DNA of 64,000 nucleotides from positions 103,561-167,560 of the forward strand of contig CAIJLW010000086.1 in the NCBI GenBank assembly GCA_903821685.1. The letters run 5' to 3'. Shown here one piece after another: positions 6,930-16,584 of this stretch (position 1 is its first letter; every line of letters begins with the position of its first letter). Made by a program: the position numbers and the translations under genes. Below the pieces are notes generated by a model that saw nothing but the letters and a program-made list of their open reading frames with translations, was not told where the DNA came from and made no database searches. This DNA is from an uncultured Sphingomonadales bacterium (GTDB lineage: Bacteria; Pseudomonadota; Alphaproteobacteria; Sphingomonadales; Sphingomonadaceae).

Positions 6930-7984
6930 GATTGGCCATCGCAACCGACGCTTGGGCTCCACAAGTCAACGGTGTTGTCCGCACCCTGAACGAGACGATA
7001 CGCCGCTTAAAAGCACACGGTCATGAGGTTGAAGTTATATCGCCTGATCGTTTCACCACCATTGCTTGTCCGGGTTACCCCGAAATACGCTTGGCTCTCG
7101 CCCCGCGTTTCCGCTTGCGCAAGGTGCTTGGCGCATTCAAACCGGACCTTGTTCATATTTCCACCGAAGGTCCAATCGGTTGGAGCGCGCGGGCGTGGTG
7201 TCTTAAGCATAAAGTGCCCTTCACAACCGCGTTCCATACGCGGTTCCCAGAATATGTCGCAGCGCGCACAAATCTCTCGCCTGACCTCATCTGGCCGATC
7301 ATGCGCAGATTTCACAAGGGATCACGCGTAATCCTCACGGCCACACAAAGTCTGCGTGATGAGCTTGAAAGTCGCGGCATACACCCGACGCGATTGTGGT
7401 CACGCGGTATTGACCATGACATCTTTCATCCCCAACAAGGCAAGCATCCAGCCCTGCAAAATATTGCAAAACCTATATTATTATCGGTTGGCCGGGTTGC
7501 TGTTGAGAAGAATCTGGAAGCATTTCTGGACGCAGATGTGCCGGGAACAAAGGTGGTCGTCGGCGATGGCCCCGCCCGCGCGATGCTGGAAGCACAATAT
7601 CCTGAGGCCATTTTCCTCGGAACGCGACAAGGCGCGGAGCTTGCGAGCATTTATGCATCCGCTGACGTCTTTGTTTTTCCAAGCAAGACCGACACGTTCG
7701 GCCTCGTTATACTGGAAGCATTGGCCTGTGGAACACCGGTAGCAGGCTATCCGGTACAAGGGCCGCTGGATATAATTGGCGCAGAGGGCCTCGGGCCCAA
7801 CAGGGAGTTAAAACGGCCCATCGGGTCGCTTAACGAAGATTTGTCGCAAGCTATACAAGACGCGCTGAGGCTGGACCGAGCGGACGCCGCACACTATGGC
7901 GCGACATTTTGCTGGGATGCATGCACTGGCCAATTTTTGAACGGCATTACCCGCACTGAAACGGCCGAAGCTCTGGCCGCTTAG
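6926..7984 (+). CDS. agt: GT4 glycosyltransferase, Agt-like glycolipid synthase
   Basis: A 352-residue GT-B fold transferase that starts in the ATGA overlap with the plcP stop, so the two are translationally coupled. The N-terminal domain has DAWAPQVNGVVRTL and FTTAFHTRFPEY. The C-terminal domain has the nucleotide-sugar region ADVFVFPSKTDTFG and the EX7E-type LVILEALACGTPVAGYPV. In the known plcP-agt operons this enzyme transfers a hexose or hexuronate onto the diacylglycerol released by PlcP, giving phosphorus-free membrane lipids. The sugar cannot be told from the sequence. It ends before a 209-base intergenic stretch. Confidence 0.75.
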   Translation: MRLAIATDAWAPQVNGVVRTLNETIRRLKAHGHEVEVISPDRFTTIACPGYPEIRLALAPRFRLRKVLGAFKPDLVHISTEGPIGWSARAWCLKHKVPFTTAFHTRFPEYVAARTNLSPDLIWPIMRRFHKGSRVILTATQSLRDELESRGIHPTRLWSRGIDHDIFHPQQGKHPALQNIAKPILLSVGRVAVEKNLEAFLDADVPGTKVVVGDGPARAMLEAQYPEAIFLGTRQGAELASIYASADVFVFPSKTDTFGLVILEALACGTPVAGYPVQGPLDIIGAEGLGPNRELKRPIGSLNEDLSQAIQDALRLDRADAAHYGATFCWDACTGQFLNGITRTETAEALAA

Positions 7985-8052
7985 ATCTTGACGCATATCA
8001 ACTGCGCGGCGTGTATTGCGCCACAGAATATGCCCGTGAGATATGGAAGGTT

Positions 8053-8097
8053 GGACACACCGAACTAAAAACGGGAGGATTCGCAGGCGGTGTGTCC
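8053..8097. repeat. 10-bp perfect inverted repeat in the agt downstream region
   Basis: GGACACACCG and CGGTGTGTCC are separated by 25 bases. No T run follows on either side, so it is not a typical intrinsic terminator. It lies in the 209-base space between agt and the convergent PLP enzyme gene, in which no gene is seen. Confidence 0.5.
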
Positions 8098-8193
8098 GAT
8101 ATGATAACAGGCAAGCCGCGTTTATGTTCCCAAGATCACCTTAGGCGCCGTTTTTTGCCAAGGTTGCCATCATCGCAACATGGTTAAGGCTGT

Positions 8194-9582
8194 TTAGTCT
8201 GCCTGCTGTTTCAACTGCGACAGTGCTTTACCAGCGGCGGCAACCGTTCGCGCGACATCATTAGCACTGGTGTTCCAGCCACAGACGCTGATCCGCATAA
8301 CCCGTTCTGCGTTCCACGTGCCACCACTTAAAAACGCTTCGCCGCTGGCGTTAATTGCAGCGATCACAGCATCGCTGATATTATTGCCGTTCTTAGCATC
8401 AAACCTAATGAGCCCTTGGTTCATGGTCGGACGCGCGATGCCAGTTGCTCCGTCCAAAGCCGCTATGCCATCATAGATTGCGACTGCATGGTCGCAGCAA
8501 CGGTCCACCATTGCCGCGAGGCCATCGCGGCCCAGCTCCATCAATGCCGCAAGCGTCGGCAATGATCGCGCACGCCGCGACCATTCCGGCGTAAAATCCA
8601 TTGGGTCACGCACTGGACCACCGCTGCTTAAATAAGCCGCAGTTATCCGCATGGCGGCACTGTGCGCCTGCGGGTCCCGCGTGATCGCCATTCCGCAGTC
8701 ATATGGCGTATTCAGCCACTTATGCCCGTCGGTCGCCCAGCTATCAGCGAGAGCTATTCCCTTCACCACAGGTGCAAGACGCGGGCTTGCATTCGCCCAC
8801 AAGCCAAAGGCACCATCGACATGCACCCAGGCACCGCTGGCTTGTGATATGGGGCAAAGAACCTCAAAATCATCGCATGCGCCAATGTTGAGGTCGCCTG
8901 CATTCAGGATTACAATAGTCGGCGCATCAGGGGCCTGCGCCAATGCAGCTTGCAGCACGTCGGCATCGACCTTGCCGGGGGTCTTACCACCCAATGGTTC
9001 AAGGCAATCACTGCCCAAGCCGAGAAGGCGCAAGGAGCGCGTTACCGACGAATGATGGTGGGCGTTGGCCAATATACGAATGGCCGGGCTACCCTGAAGC
9101 CCCTTCGCTTCGACATCCCATCCCTGCCGCGCAAGTACGCCATGGCGCGCAGCGGCCAGCGCGGTAGTGTGCGCCATCTGGCAACCCGTCACAAAGGCAT
9201 AGCTGGCGTCTGAAGGCAGCCCCAGCGCCTCCAAAAGATATTGGCCGGCGACCTCCTCAAGCACGGCGCCTGCTGGGCTTGTTGAAGCCAACACCGCATT
9301 TTGGTCCCACGCCGAACACATGATGTCGGTCGCCAATGCGGCGGGTAAAGCGCCCCCCTTTACCCATGCAAAGAATCTGCCACTGGCATTGGCGGTTAAC
9401 CCCGGTTCTGCCGCCGCTGCGATGGCGCGCACAACGTCATTTGCTGGCATTCCGTGTTCCGGAAAATGTGACGGCAACATTGACCGCATGTCATCCGGCG
9501 TACCCCGTGAGGCAACAGGCCGTGTGTCCAATGAGGCAAGGTAACGGCGGGCTTCGGCAAAGGCGATATCAAGTGAGTCCAT
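8194..9582 (-). CDS. PLP-dependent group II decarboxylase-like enzyme
   Basis: A 462-residue fold-type I pyridoxal-phosphate enzyme of the aromatic-amino-acid/glutamate decarboxylase family. Motifs: VTGCQMAHTTALAAARHG (131-148), cofactor-stacking NAHHHSS (173-179), HVDGAFGLWA (254-263; Asp256 should contact the pyridine N) and TDGHKWLNTPYDCG (284-297; Lys288 as the Schiff-base lysine). Length is usual for the family. The substrate cannot be assigned; annotation pipelines often label these aspartate aminotransferase family protein. The start at 9582 lacks a strong ribosome-binding site. It is divergent from the ferredoxin reductase gene. Confidence 0.8.
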   Translation of the reverse strand: MDSLDIAFAEARRYLASLDTRPVASRGTPDDMRSMLPSHFPEHGMPANDVVRAIAAAAEPGLTANASGRFFAWVKGGALPAALATDIMCSAWDQNAVLASTSPAGAVLEEVAGQYLLEALGLPSDASYAFVTGCQMAHTTALAAARHGVLARQGWDVEAKGLQGSPAIRILANAHHHSSVTRSLRLLGLGSDCLEPLGGKTPGKVDADVLQAALAQAPDAPTIVILNAGDLNIGACDDFEVLCPISQASGAWVHVDGAFGLWANASPRLAPVVKGIALADSWATDGHKWLNTPYDCGMAITRDPQAHSAAMRITAAYLSSGGPVRDPMDFTPEWSRRARSLPTLAALMELGRDGLAAMVDRCCDHAVAIYDGIAALDGATGIARPTMNQGLIRFDAKNGNNISDAVIAAINASGEAFLSGGTWNAERVMRISVCGWNTSANDVARTVAAAGKALSQLKQQAD

Positions 9583-9729
9583 GAGATATCGTTAGAATAT
9601 TTGCCTCAATAAGTCGACGCGGTTGTCATGGCATACCGGACGAAGGCTGACTTTTTCGTGGGAAAGAAATGTTTATTATGCAAAGGGCCTTCCTGCGTTC
9701 AAATGGCGCCCAATTATGGAACGGATATC

Positions 9730-10482
9730 ATGGCGTTTAATACAGTTAAAGTTTTGACCACACATCACTGGAACACGGGGCTATTTTCGTTTTCCGTTGA
9801 GCGGCCAACATCTTTCCGCTTTGTCAGCGGTCAATTTGTGATGCTTGGCCTGATGGTCAACGGCAAGCCACTTTTGCGCGCATATTCAATCGTATCGCCT
9901 TTTTGGGAAGAGTCGCTTGAGTTTTTGAGTATCATCATTCCCGACGGTCCGCTCACGAGCCATCTATACAAAATCAAACCCGGCGATGAGATATTGTTGG
10001 GAGAAAAGCCTACGGGAACGCTGACGATGGACGCGCTGATCCCCGGCAAACGCTTGCATATGATTGGGACTGGAACAGGCCTTGCTCCTTGGATTTCGAT
10101 CATCCGTGACCCTGGGGTTTACGAACGCTTCGAACATATCACCGTTCAGCATACCGTCCGACAAGTAGAAGATTTGGCGTACCGTGAACTGCTTGAAAGC
10201 AAATTGGCGAGCGACCCGTTGGTTGCAGACGAAGCCAGACTGCAACTGACCTATGATCAGTCCGTGACGAAATGCCCGACTTGGACCAACGAAAATCGTC
10301 GTATTACGGACCGGATTGCGTGTGGAGACTATCCGCTGGATCCTGCCACAGATCGCGTCATGCTCTGCGGCAGCATGGCAATGATCAAGGAAACAGGAGC
10401 GCAGCTTGAAGCCCTTGGTTTTGTCGAAGGCGCCCATTCGCACCCTGGCACTTATGTGCTTGAGCGCGCCTTCGTTGGATAG
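9730..10482 (+). CDS. fpr: Ferredoxin-NADP+ reductase
   Basis: A 250-residue flavoenzyme passing electrons between NADPH and ferredoxin or flavodoxin. It has the FAD-binding RAYSIVSP, the pyrophosphate/NADP region GTGTGLAPWISIIRDP, the C-terminal CGSMAMIKE and the family ending YVLERAFVG. The start at 9730 (MAFNTVKVL) matches the usual beginning of bacterial FPRs; the frame is open to an ATG at 9628, but the extra 34 residues do not resemble the family. It converges on the metalloprotease gene with 30 bases between stops. Roles in alphaproteobacteria include oxidative-stress defence and Fe-S biogenesis. Confidence 0.9.
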   Translation: MAFNTVKVLTTHHWNTGLFSFSVERPTSFRFVSGQFVMLGLMVNGKPLLRAYSIVSPFWEESLEFLSIIIPDGPLTSHLYKIKPGDEILLGEKPTGTLTMDALIPGKRLHMIGTGTGLAPWISIIRDPGVYERFEHITVQHTVRQVEDLAYRELLESKLASDPLVADEARLQLTYDQSVTKCPTWTNENRRITDRIACGDYPLDPATDRVMLCGSMAMIKETGAQLEALGFVEGAHSHPGTYVLERAFVG

Positions 10483-10512
10483 AGACTGAATAAATCTAAA
10501 GCAGCCGAGACA

Positions 10513-12864
10513 TCAGCCAATAGGCATACCCGGCGGAACTGCCGGCAGGTGTGTCCGGTCAGACAGTGCCGCCGTTAAAGCGGCCTGATCGGATAACAGC
10601 GCGCCAAGGCCCCTGCGCCAGTCGGCGAGTTCATCCGAGCCACGGCTATTAGACAGGTCTTTGCTCCACGCCTGCAGCTTACCATTTAGCTGCAGCCCAA
10701 TCGATCGGGCAAGGCCCTTCTCACGCAAGGTTTTGACCACGTCGATCGCAATGGTCGTAGCAATCCTGCGTCCCACGGCTCCCGTCGTCGCTGCTGCGTC
10801 GGCATGCGCGATGAGGCGGGCGAGGACTTGTACGGGAGACGGCACAGCGGGGTCATACACATGTTGCATGTCCAATCGGTTAAGCCGCTGCGGGTCAAGC
10901 AAGCTATCGAGCACATGGACAGCGCCAATCTCCGTCGCACGCAAAGTATCAAACGCTGGCCCGCCAGCAGTCGGCATGATTTCAATCTGCGTTGCATAAT
11001 CCCCATCATCGCCTTGCGCGTACGATAACAAGGGCTGAAGTCTTGCTGGGACGGTGAGCGCATCTACGGTCAGGGCATTCATCAGGCCATCCAATACTGC
11101 CATCTGCTGCGCCCCAGAAACATTGTTAACAGCTAACGCATCGCCAGCAAGCGCACTTGGTGAAACAACTCCACCAAGTGACTTGGCGACAGCTTCAATC
11201 TGAAATCTATGCAATAGCCAGATGGGAACAAATGCACGACGCAGGCTCGCAAGGTCCTGCCCTGCTGGAATGGCGTCTACATTAAAACGCGCAAGCGCCA
11301 CCGCGCGCACCTGCATCACTCTGCTCAGCTCTGCAACAGGGTCAGCGAAATCGTCCCACAACGCCCCTTCAGGATTGCCTGTTGATGTGGGGCGCGAGTC
11401 ATTATCGGACACGAACCGATACCCTTTGGCCTGTGCCGCTTGCGCCAAACTGCGCGCGGCTTCATCAGTCTCAGCATATAGATAGCGCGTTGTAAACTTG
11501 TCCCATTCCCCAATACCGACCCCATAAGCGTCGCTCAAATCAATCTTGCCATTGGTTAGTTTTACGCGTGGTGCAGGATAATCCATCACAGAATAGCGGC
11601 CCTGCGTGCTGGCAGCGAAGTTATGTTGGAAGCCAAGCGTATGCCCGACTTCATGCGCGCCAAGTTGCCGGATGCGTGCCAAAGCTGCGGCAACAGGATC
11701 ACTAGGATCGCCACTGTCAGACAGGCCTGCGCCAACCAGCGCCTGAAAGATGAGCACGTCTTGCTGGGCGCGCAGAGAATCCAACATCACGCTGCCCTTG
11801 AGGATTTCCCCAGTGCGCGGGTCTATGATGCTTGCGCCATAGGCCCAGCCCCGGGTCGCACGATTTACCCAGTTTACGACGTTATAGCGCATATCCAGCG
11901 GGTCGATACCCGCAGGCAGTTCTTCGACACGAAAGGCATCAATATATCCAGCATGTTCAAAAGCTTGCGCCCACCACGAAACGCCATCGAGCAAGGCTTT
12001 ACGGATTGCTGGCGGTGCAGCGGAATCGACATAGTACACAATTGGATTTTTAACGCGCGAGCGAGCTGCATTTGGGTCGACTTTCTCAAGTCGATGCCGA
12101 AGTGCAACCTTGCGCAGCATGGAGCGACCAAGTGGTACGGAGAAGTCATATTGAGGCACATTGATGATGTAATCATAGGGGTCATGGCGCACTGGCATTG
12201 GAACGACAGGCAATCGCACCAGCGAATGGCGCACCCACAAAGAAATATCCGGGCCCGTCGGTGACACATTACGCAGCTCAGGTGCGGGCTTATTTGAGGC
12301 AAAGCTCAAAAGTGCAGAAAACTCTACATTGTCGGGGAATATGCGCGTTTTGACTGGGTCAGCTACTGAACGATTTGCAAGCAACCCATAGCCATCGCCC
12401 AAGCTTGCGGCAAAACCAAAATGGTCCATGGAAAGAAATGGTGCAAAATCAAATTTGAAGCTGCCGTCTTTGTCCGTCGAGCTGATGTCGCCTACCCACA
12501 ATGTCGCATTGGTAAAGCTATTAGCCACAGACGCCTTTTGCGCAGCCGATCCGGAAGTGGCGACAAATGTCGTGTTTTCAAGTTCAGCAATCACCTTGCT
12601 ACCGGCACGCCTGAAGCGAATGATGCCATTACGCAACGGCGCGCCGCGATCAACGCCAGTAGCGGAAGAGCCAATACCAGTCTCAATTTGTGCGACGTAC
12701 AAAAACCGGCCGGCAACGCCCTCGTCGTCTTGCCGCGGCAATGTCAGGATGATTTTACCATCCTCTTGCGCGGCGGTAACGGGAAGCAGCGCTTGTTGGC
12801 TATAAACTGGAGTAACAGGCAAGGCCGCCGTCAACAGGCAGCCAAAAATAACGCGCTTAATCAT
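10513..12864 (-). CDS. Secreted zinc-dependent metalloprotease (DUF5117/DUF5118 type)
   Basis: A 783-residue exported protein. The start at 12864 has AGAGGTG five bases upstream and opens a signal peptide (residues 1-22, ending PVYSQ). The zinc site is HEVGHTLGFQH (404-414), the extended HExxHxxGxxH of metzincins, followed by a Met-turn-like YSVMDYPAP. The N-terminal beta-rich part and long C-terminal helical part match the large zinc-dependent metalloproteases with DUF5117 and DUF4953 domains. No partner gene is evident. Substrate unknown. Confidence 0.85.
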   Translation of the reverse strand: MIKRVIFGCLLTAALPVTPVYSQQALLPVTAAQEDGKIILTLPRQDDEGVAGRFLYVAQIETGIGSSATGVDRGAPLRNGIIRFRRAGSKVIAELENTTFVATSGSAAQKASVANSFTNATLWVGDISSTDKDGSFKFDFAPFLSMDHFGFAASLGDGYGLLANRSVADPVKTRIFPDNVEFSALLSFASNKPAPELRNVSPTGPDISLWVRHSLVRLPVVPMPVRHDPYDYIINVPQYDFSVPLGRSMLRKVALRHRLEKVDPNAARSRVKNPIVYYVDSAAPPAIRKALLDGVSWWAQAFEHAGYIDAFRVEELPAGIDPLDMRYNVVNWVNRATRGWAYGASIIDPRTGEILKGSVMLDSLRAQQDVLIFQALVGAGLSDSGDPSDPVAAALARIRQLGAHEVGHTLGFQHNFAASTQGRYSVMDYPAPRVKLTNGKIDLSDAYGVGIGEWDKFTTRYLYAETDEAARSLAQAAQAKGYRFVSDNDSRPTSTGNPEGALWDDFADPVAELSRVMQVRAVALARFNVDAIPAGQDLASLRRAFVPIWLLHRFQIEAVAKSLGGVVSPSALAGDALAVNNVSGAQQMAVLDGLMNALTVDALTVPARLQPLLSYAQGDDGDYATQIEIMPTAGGPAFDTLRATEIGAVHVLDSLLDPQRLNRLDMQHVYDPAVPSPVQVLARLIAHADAAATTGAVGRRIATTIAIDVVKTLREKGLARSIGLQLNGKLQAWSKDLSNSRGSDELADWRRGLGALLSDQAALTAALSDRTHLPAVPPGMPIG

Positions 12865-13083
12865 AGTTTCACCTCTACCAAGAGGCTTAGGGAAAGGCTT
12901 AGCGGTGTCAATAATCTTCACGCGCATAAGCGACAAGATCAAATAGACACCAACCTACCCTAAACTATTGCGGATATTAGACCAAAATTCGCGGGCTTTA
13001 TTGACCAAGGCTTACACATGCAAAAGCATGCCAAAGGGAAAAGCGCTACAGGCTACACCCGCAGAAAGGTCGTGTTTTTAAAA

Positions 13084-13163
<80 letters not shown>

Positions 13164-13228
13164 ACATGGGATCACTGGTATAACAATGTCCTCGCGGCTG
13201 GCTACCTGCCATCTTCGCCATGCGAAGG

Positions 13229-13305
13229 TGGTGGGCCCGGAGGGACTCGAACCCCCGACCTAGCCGTTATGAGCGGCCAGCTCTAACCAACTGAGCTACA
13301 GGCCC
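13229..13305 (-). tRNA. tRNA with CAT anticodon (probably tRNA-Ile2, else Met)
   Basis: A 77-base cloverleaf with encoded CCA. The acceptor stem is GGGCCTG/CGGGCCC, the D arm AGCTCAGTTGGTTAGAGCT, the anticodon loop CTCATAA and the T arm GGGGGTTCGAGTCCCTC. CAT can be elongator Met or the lysidine-modified Ile2. The G1-C72 pair and GC-rich acceptor look more like Ile2. The presence of an initiator is excluded because pair 1-72 is intact. It lies 65 bases upstream of tRNA-Pro on the same strand. Confidence 0.9.
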
Positions 13306-13775
13306 TAACCGGCTCGCCAACTACCTGCGGGCCGATAGCCGAACTTTGGCAGAATAGGCAAGCCTTTATCTTACCTAAATGACGTAATTTGGCTGGTAGA
13401 TTTCATTTCGGCCGCAATCCTTCTGCGGACAGCCATATTTCGTAACCCTTGGAAGTCTTGCATAAACCTGACGCAAAGCCAATCAAGTGACTTAAAAGCA
13501 GAGCAAATGACAATCGCTAACAGCAACCGGGAGGGCCATCGCTCTGCAACAGACATGCGCGTTACAATTACCAAATGTGTCGGCGAACGCCTTTGTTATC
13601 CGTTTCACGCAATTTTTGGCGGTTCCTGTTGAGATAATCACCTGATTTTGCAGCGGCAGGCTGTTGTCAGAAACATGAAAGCATCAATTTTGGTCCATCA
13701 CACTATGGGACAATTGCAATCCGCTATAATTATATTATAAGCACGGGCCATAATAGGAACGGAAATTACGATTTT
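13306..13775. other. Intergenic region before the Lrp-family gene
   Basis: This 470-base stretch has no convincing gene; a 67-codon minus-strand frame inside it lacks a recognisable product. The last 60 bases are AT-rich with a TATAAT at 13725-13730, about 46 bases before the regulator start, which may be its promoter. Otherwise nothing is seen. Confidence 0.5.
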
Positions 13776-14252
13776 ATGGCCAATACTAACCTTGACGCGA
13801 TAGATATGAAGCTTTTGGCTGAATTACAGGCGAATGGTCGCATTACCAATGTGGAACTCGCGACAAAGGTAGGTTTGACGGCGCCGCCATGCCTTCGCCG
13901 CATGCGCGCGCTGGAACAATCAGGCACAATCAAATCCTACCATGCTGACGTGGACGCAGGTGCTTTGGGCTATACCATCACTGTGTTCGCAATGGTCAGC
14001 CTCAAAAGTCAGGCGGAGAAGGATTTAAAGGCATTTGAAGAGCATGTCAGGGCGCTACCCGATGTGCGCGAATGCCATATGCTCAACGGTGAAATTGATT
14101 TTATCTTGAAGATTGTCGCCCGCGACCTTCAGTCATTTCAGGAATTTTTGACGTCACAACTGACGTCTGCGCCAAATGTCAGCAGCGTCAAAACATCACT
14201 AACGATCCGCACCGCTAAAGACGATCCCGGCGTTCCTATTCCGCAGGCATAA
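13776..14252 (+). CDS. Lrp/AsnC-family transcriptional regulator
   Basis: A 158-residue regulator. The N-terminal helix-turn-helix spans about 5-60 (DMKLLAELQANGRITNVELA, then VGLTAPPCLRRMRALEQSG). The C-terminal RAM/AsnC effector domain spans about 70-145 (TVFAMVSLKSQ, VRECHMLNGEIDFILKIV). These proteins form octamers or hexadecamers and respond to amino acids. No biosynthetic gene adjoins it; it converges on a TPR gene across a shared terminator, so the target is probably elsewhere or itself. Confidence 0.92.
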   Translation: MANTNLDAIDMKLLAELQANGRITNVELATKVGLTAPPCLRRMRALEQSGTIKSYHADVDAGALGYTITVFAMVSLKSQAEKDLKAFEEHVRALPDVRECHMLNGEIDFILKIVARDLQSFQEFLTSQLTSAPNVSSVKTSLTIRTAKDDPGVPIPQA

Positions 14253-14282
14253 AAAAGGGCCCGATTGCGCAGGCCCTTTTTT
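14251..14282. terminator. Bidirectional intrinsic terminator
   Basis: AAAAAAGGGCC-N10-GGCCCTTTTTT forms an 11-bp stem with A/T tails on both strands, sited between the convergent Lrp-family gene and the TPR gene. It should stop transcription from either side. Confidence 0.9.
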
Positions 14283-14298
14283 GTTGTTGTTTTATAAT

Positions 14299-15630
14299 TC
14301 AGGTCGACGGGGCAGCGGCAACAGGTGCAGCGGCAGGCTTGGACAATTGGTCGATATACATGTTCCAATATTCGGCAATTGCCTTGCGGTTAGGGTTGTT
14401 GATCATCGCAAAATCAGCCTTCGCGCCGGCATAATCGCCCAACATTGCTTTAGACATTGCGAGACGAAAGCGCGTGCGGTCGGTCTGGTCGCCGCCATCC
14501 TTGTCCAGAACGGCTCCCTTACTCAACGCCGATTCATACAAATCCTTGGCCGTCTTGTAATCCTTGTGCGAGAAAAACGAGTCTGCAGTTAGCGACGCCA
14601 GCATCGGTTTCGAACTGGCTTTTGCAGGGGCTATCGTGCCAGGCAATGTGCGTGTGTCCTCCGCAAGCCGCGATTTGGCTTCGTTGTAACGCTCGCTAAA
14701 GGTCACGTTATTGCGGGAGATCACACCCTTATCGAAACCTTCGTCAAGAACCGACACCGCTTCTGCGGGGTAACGGACACCAATATAGCTCAAACTATCA
14801 AGATAGGCCGCATATTCCTGTTGAAAACGCAGGCCATTAGTAGCGCGCATCAAACGCAATATATCGAGTGATTCTTCAGGATTAAAATCACGCGACCGGT
14901 CAAAAAACGCTAGCGCATCATGCCAATAATCAGGGTTATTTTCTGTTATGACCAATTCCTTGTAGAAATTGGAAGCGGCAGTATAATTCTTCATTTTCGC
15001 GGACAGATTTGCCGCACGAATGACATAGGCCTTGCTTACGGCTCCAGCTGCCTTGCTCGACTCAATAGCCTTCCCAATCCATGCAATTGCATCGGCATCC
15101 TTGTTCTGCTGCGACATTGCGTTGGAGACCAGATATTCGATATTATTGGCACGGTAGCCGATGTTGTAAGCATCAATCATATACTTTTCAGCGTCAGCAA
15201 ACCTTTTGCCATCATAGGCGATTGCGCCCTTTCTGAAGGTATATTCCTTCTTCAAATCGACTGGCGTAGTTGCCGATCCGATCAGCAGGTCAATGCCCTG
15301 CTCCTGAAACGCCAAATCTTTCAAAGGCGCGCCGATGTTGATCGCAAGAATGCCTGCCTCATACCGGTCATCGTCGTTGCCAATCGCTGCAACAACCGTC
15401 GAAAACGCCGCCTTAGCGGCGACGGCATCCTTGGTTTTGTTAAGCATGTTCGCCACTGGCATATAAGCCGCGATAAATGGCTTGGAATAATTCCGCTTCG
15501 GCGCCGCAGGCGCTGCTTCCTTACCCTTTTTTTCCTTTTTAGGTTTTTCATCGGACTGCGCAAACGCGGCCGGTGCGGCGGATACCGCAACCAAAGAGAG
15601 GGCTAAGGCAAATTTTGAAACCAGTTTCAT
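14299..15630 (-). CDS. Periplasmic TPR-rich protein of unknown function
   Basis: A 443-residue exported protein. The signal peptide covers residues 1-24 (ending PAAFAQ), followed by a Lys/Glu/Ala-rich linker and an all-helical body with TPR-like hairpins (for example ADAEKYMIDAYNIGYRANN, YTAASNFYKELVITENNPD, HKDYKTAKDLYESALSKG). The tail is Pro/Ala-rich. It looks like a periplasmic scaffold common in sphingomonads; no enzymatic motif is present. It is a single gene ending at the bidirectional terminator. Confidence 0.75.
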   Translation of the reverse strand: MKLVSKFALALSLVAVSAAPAAFAQSDEKPKKEKKGKEAAPAAPKRNYSKPFIAAYMPVANMLNKTKDAVAAKAAFSTVVAAIGNDDDRYEAGILAINIGAPLKDLAFQEQGIDLLIGSATTPVDLKKEYTFRKGAIAYDGKRFADAEKYMIDAYNIGYRANNIEYLVSNAMSQQNKDADAIAWIGKAIESSKAAGAVSKAYVIRAANLSAKMKNYTAASNFYKELVITENNPDYWHDALAFFDRSRDFNPEESLDILRLMRATNGLRFQQEYAAYLDSLSYIGVRYPAEAVSVLDEGFDKGVISRNNVTFSERYNEAKSRLAEDTRTLPGTIAPAKASSKPMLASLTADSFFSHKDYKTAKDLYESALSKGAVLDKDGGDQTDRTRFRLAMSKAMLGDYAGAKADFAMINNPNRKAIAEYWNMYIDQLSKPAAAPVAAAPST

Positions 15631-15761
15631 ATTACTCTCCGCAATAGTATTTTTGGCCGTGGCCGCTTAATGGATCGGTTTATAGAACCTTGCCAACGTC
15701 TGTGCAATTGCCATAGCGCCACTGCATGAATTCCCGTTGAACGAAATGGAACAAAAAACAA

Positions 15762-16457
15762 GTGGTTGATCGCACCGCAGTGATAATTGGAGCCAGAGGT
15801 GGTGTCGGCGCGGCTTTGGCGGATGCTTTAGACCTTGGCTCAAGCTACGCGAACGTCATTCGTCTGCACCGAGAGAGCGATCTTCCCGTCGATATCCTAG
15901 ATGAGGCTAGCATTGCAACGGCCGCCGCGTTCTTGGCGAACACCCAGCCACCTGTTCAGTTGGTGATCGTCGCGACGGGATTGTTGCATTCAGCCGGCAA
16001 AGGACCTGAAAAAAGTCTGCGTGAACTCGAGCCCGACTGGATGATGCAAAACTATCACGTCAACGCCGTCGGGCCTGCGCTTGTGGCCAAACATTTTCTG
16101 CCGATAATGGCCAAGCAAGGCCCAATCTGTTTTGCTGCCTTGTCAGCCCGGGTGGGAAGTATTTCAGACAATAGCTTGGGCGGATGGCACAGCTATCGCG
16201 CATCGAAATCGGCGCTCAACATGCTTATCCGTAACATCGCAATCGAATGGCAGCGCAAAAATCCGCAGTCGATCATCGTTGGCCTGCATCCCGGCACTGT
16301 CGAGACCACCCTCAGCGCCCCATTCAAGGGCAATCCAGCCCATGAACGCTTCACCCCGGCCCGTGCCGCCAAAAGCTTGCTCGGCGTGCTGCAGCAGCTT
16401 AAACCAGAGCAAAGCGGACAGATTTTTGCTTATGATGGCACCCCCATCGCGCCCTGA
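15762..16457 (+). CDS. Short-chain dehydrogenase/reductase (CsgA-like)
   Basis: A 231-residue classical SDR. The N-terminal dinucleotide motif is GARGGVG (residues 9-15), the catalytic Ser lies in ALSARVGS, and the YRASKSALN segment holds the YxxxK pair, followed by HPGTVET. It resembles the C-factor/CsgA group of single-domain oxidoreductases. The start is GTG at 15762 with only a weak GGA upstream. Substrate unknown. It precedes gyrA by 127 bases and may be transcribed with it. Confidence 0.85.
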   Translation: MVDRTAVIIGARGGVGAALADALDLGSSYANVIRLHRESDLPVDILDEASIATAAAFLANTQPPVQLVIVATGLLHSAGKGPEKSLRELEPDWMMQNYHVNAVGPALVAKHFLPIMAKQGPICFAALSARVGSISDNSLGGWHSYRASKSALNMLIRNIAIEWQRKNPQSIIVGLHPGTVETTLSAPFKGNPAHERFTPARAAKSLLGVLQQLKPEQSGQIFAYDGTPIAP

Positions 16458-16584
16458 CCGCTGCCATGGCGTGAATCTGTGGATAAGCTGGTGAAAACAC
16501 CGCCAATGTGGCAGTCGCGTGTAGTCATTTGGACGATAGGCGTGTAGTGTAATCTGACCCAAAAAATATAAGGATTTTCGCGCT

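Noticed and set aside
9628..9729. N-terminal extension of the ferredoxin-NADP reductase with CxxC
   Set aside because: The 34 extra residues do not fit the family, whose usual N-terminus begins at 9730.
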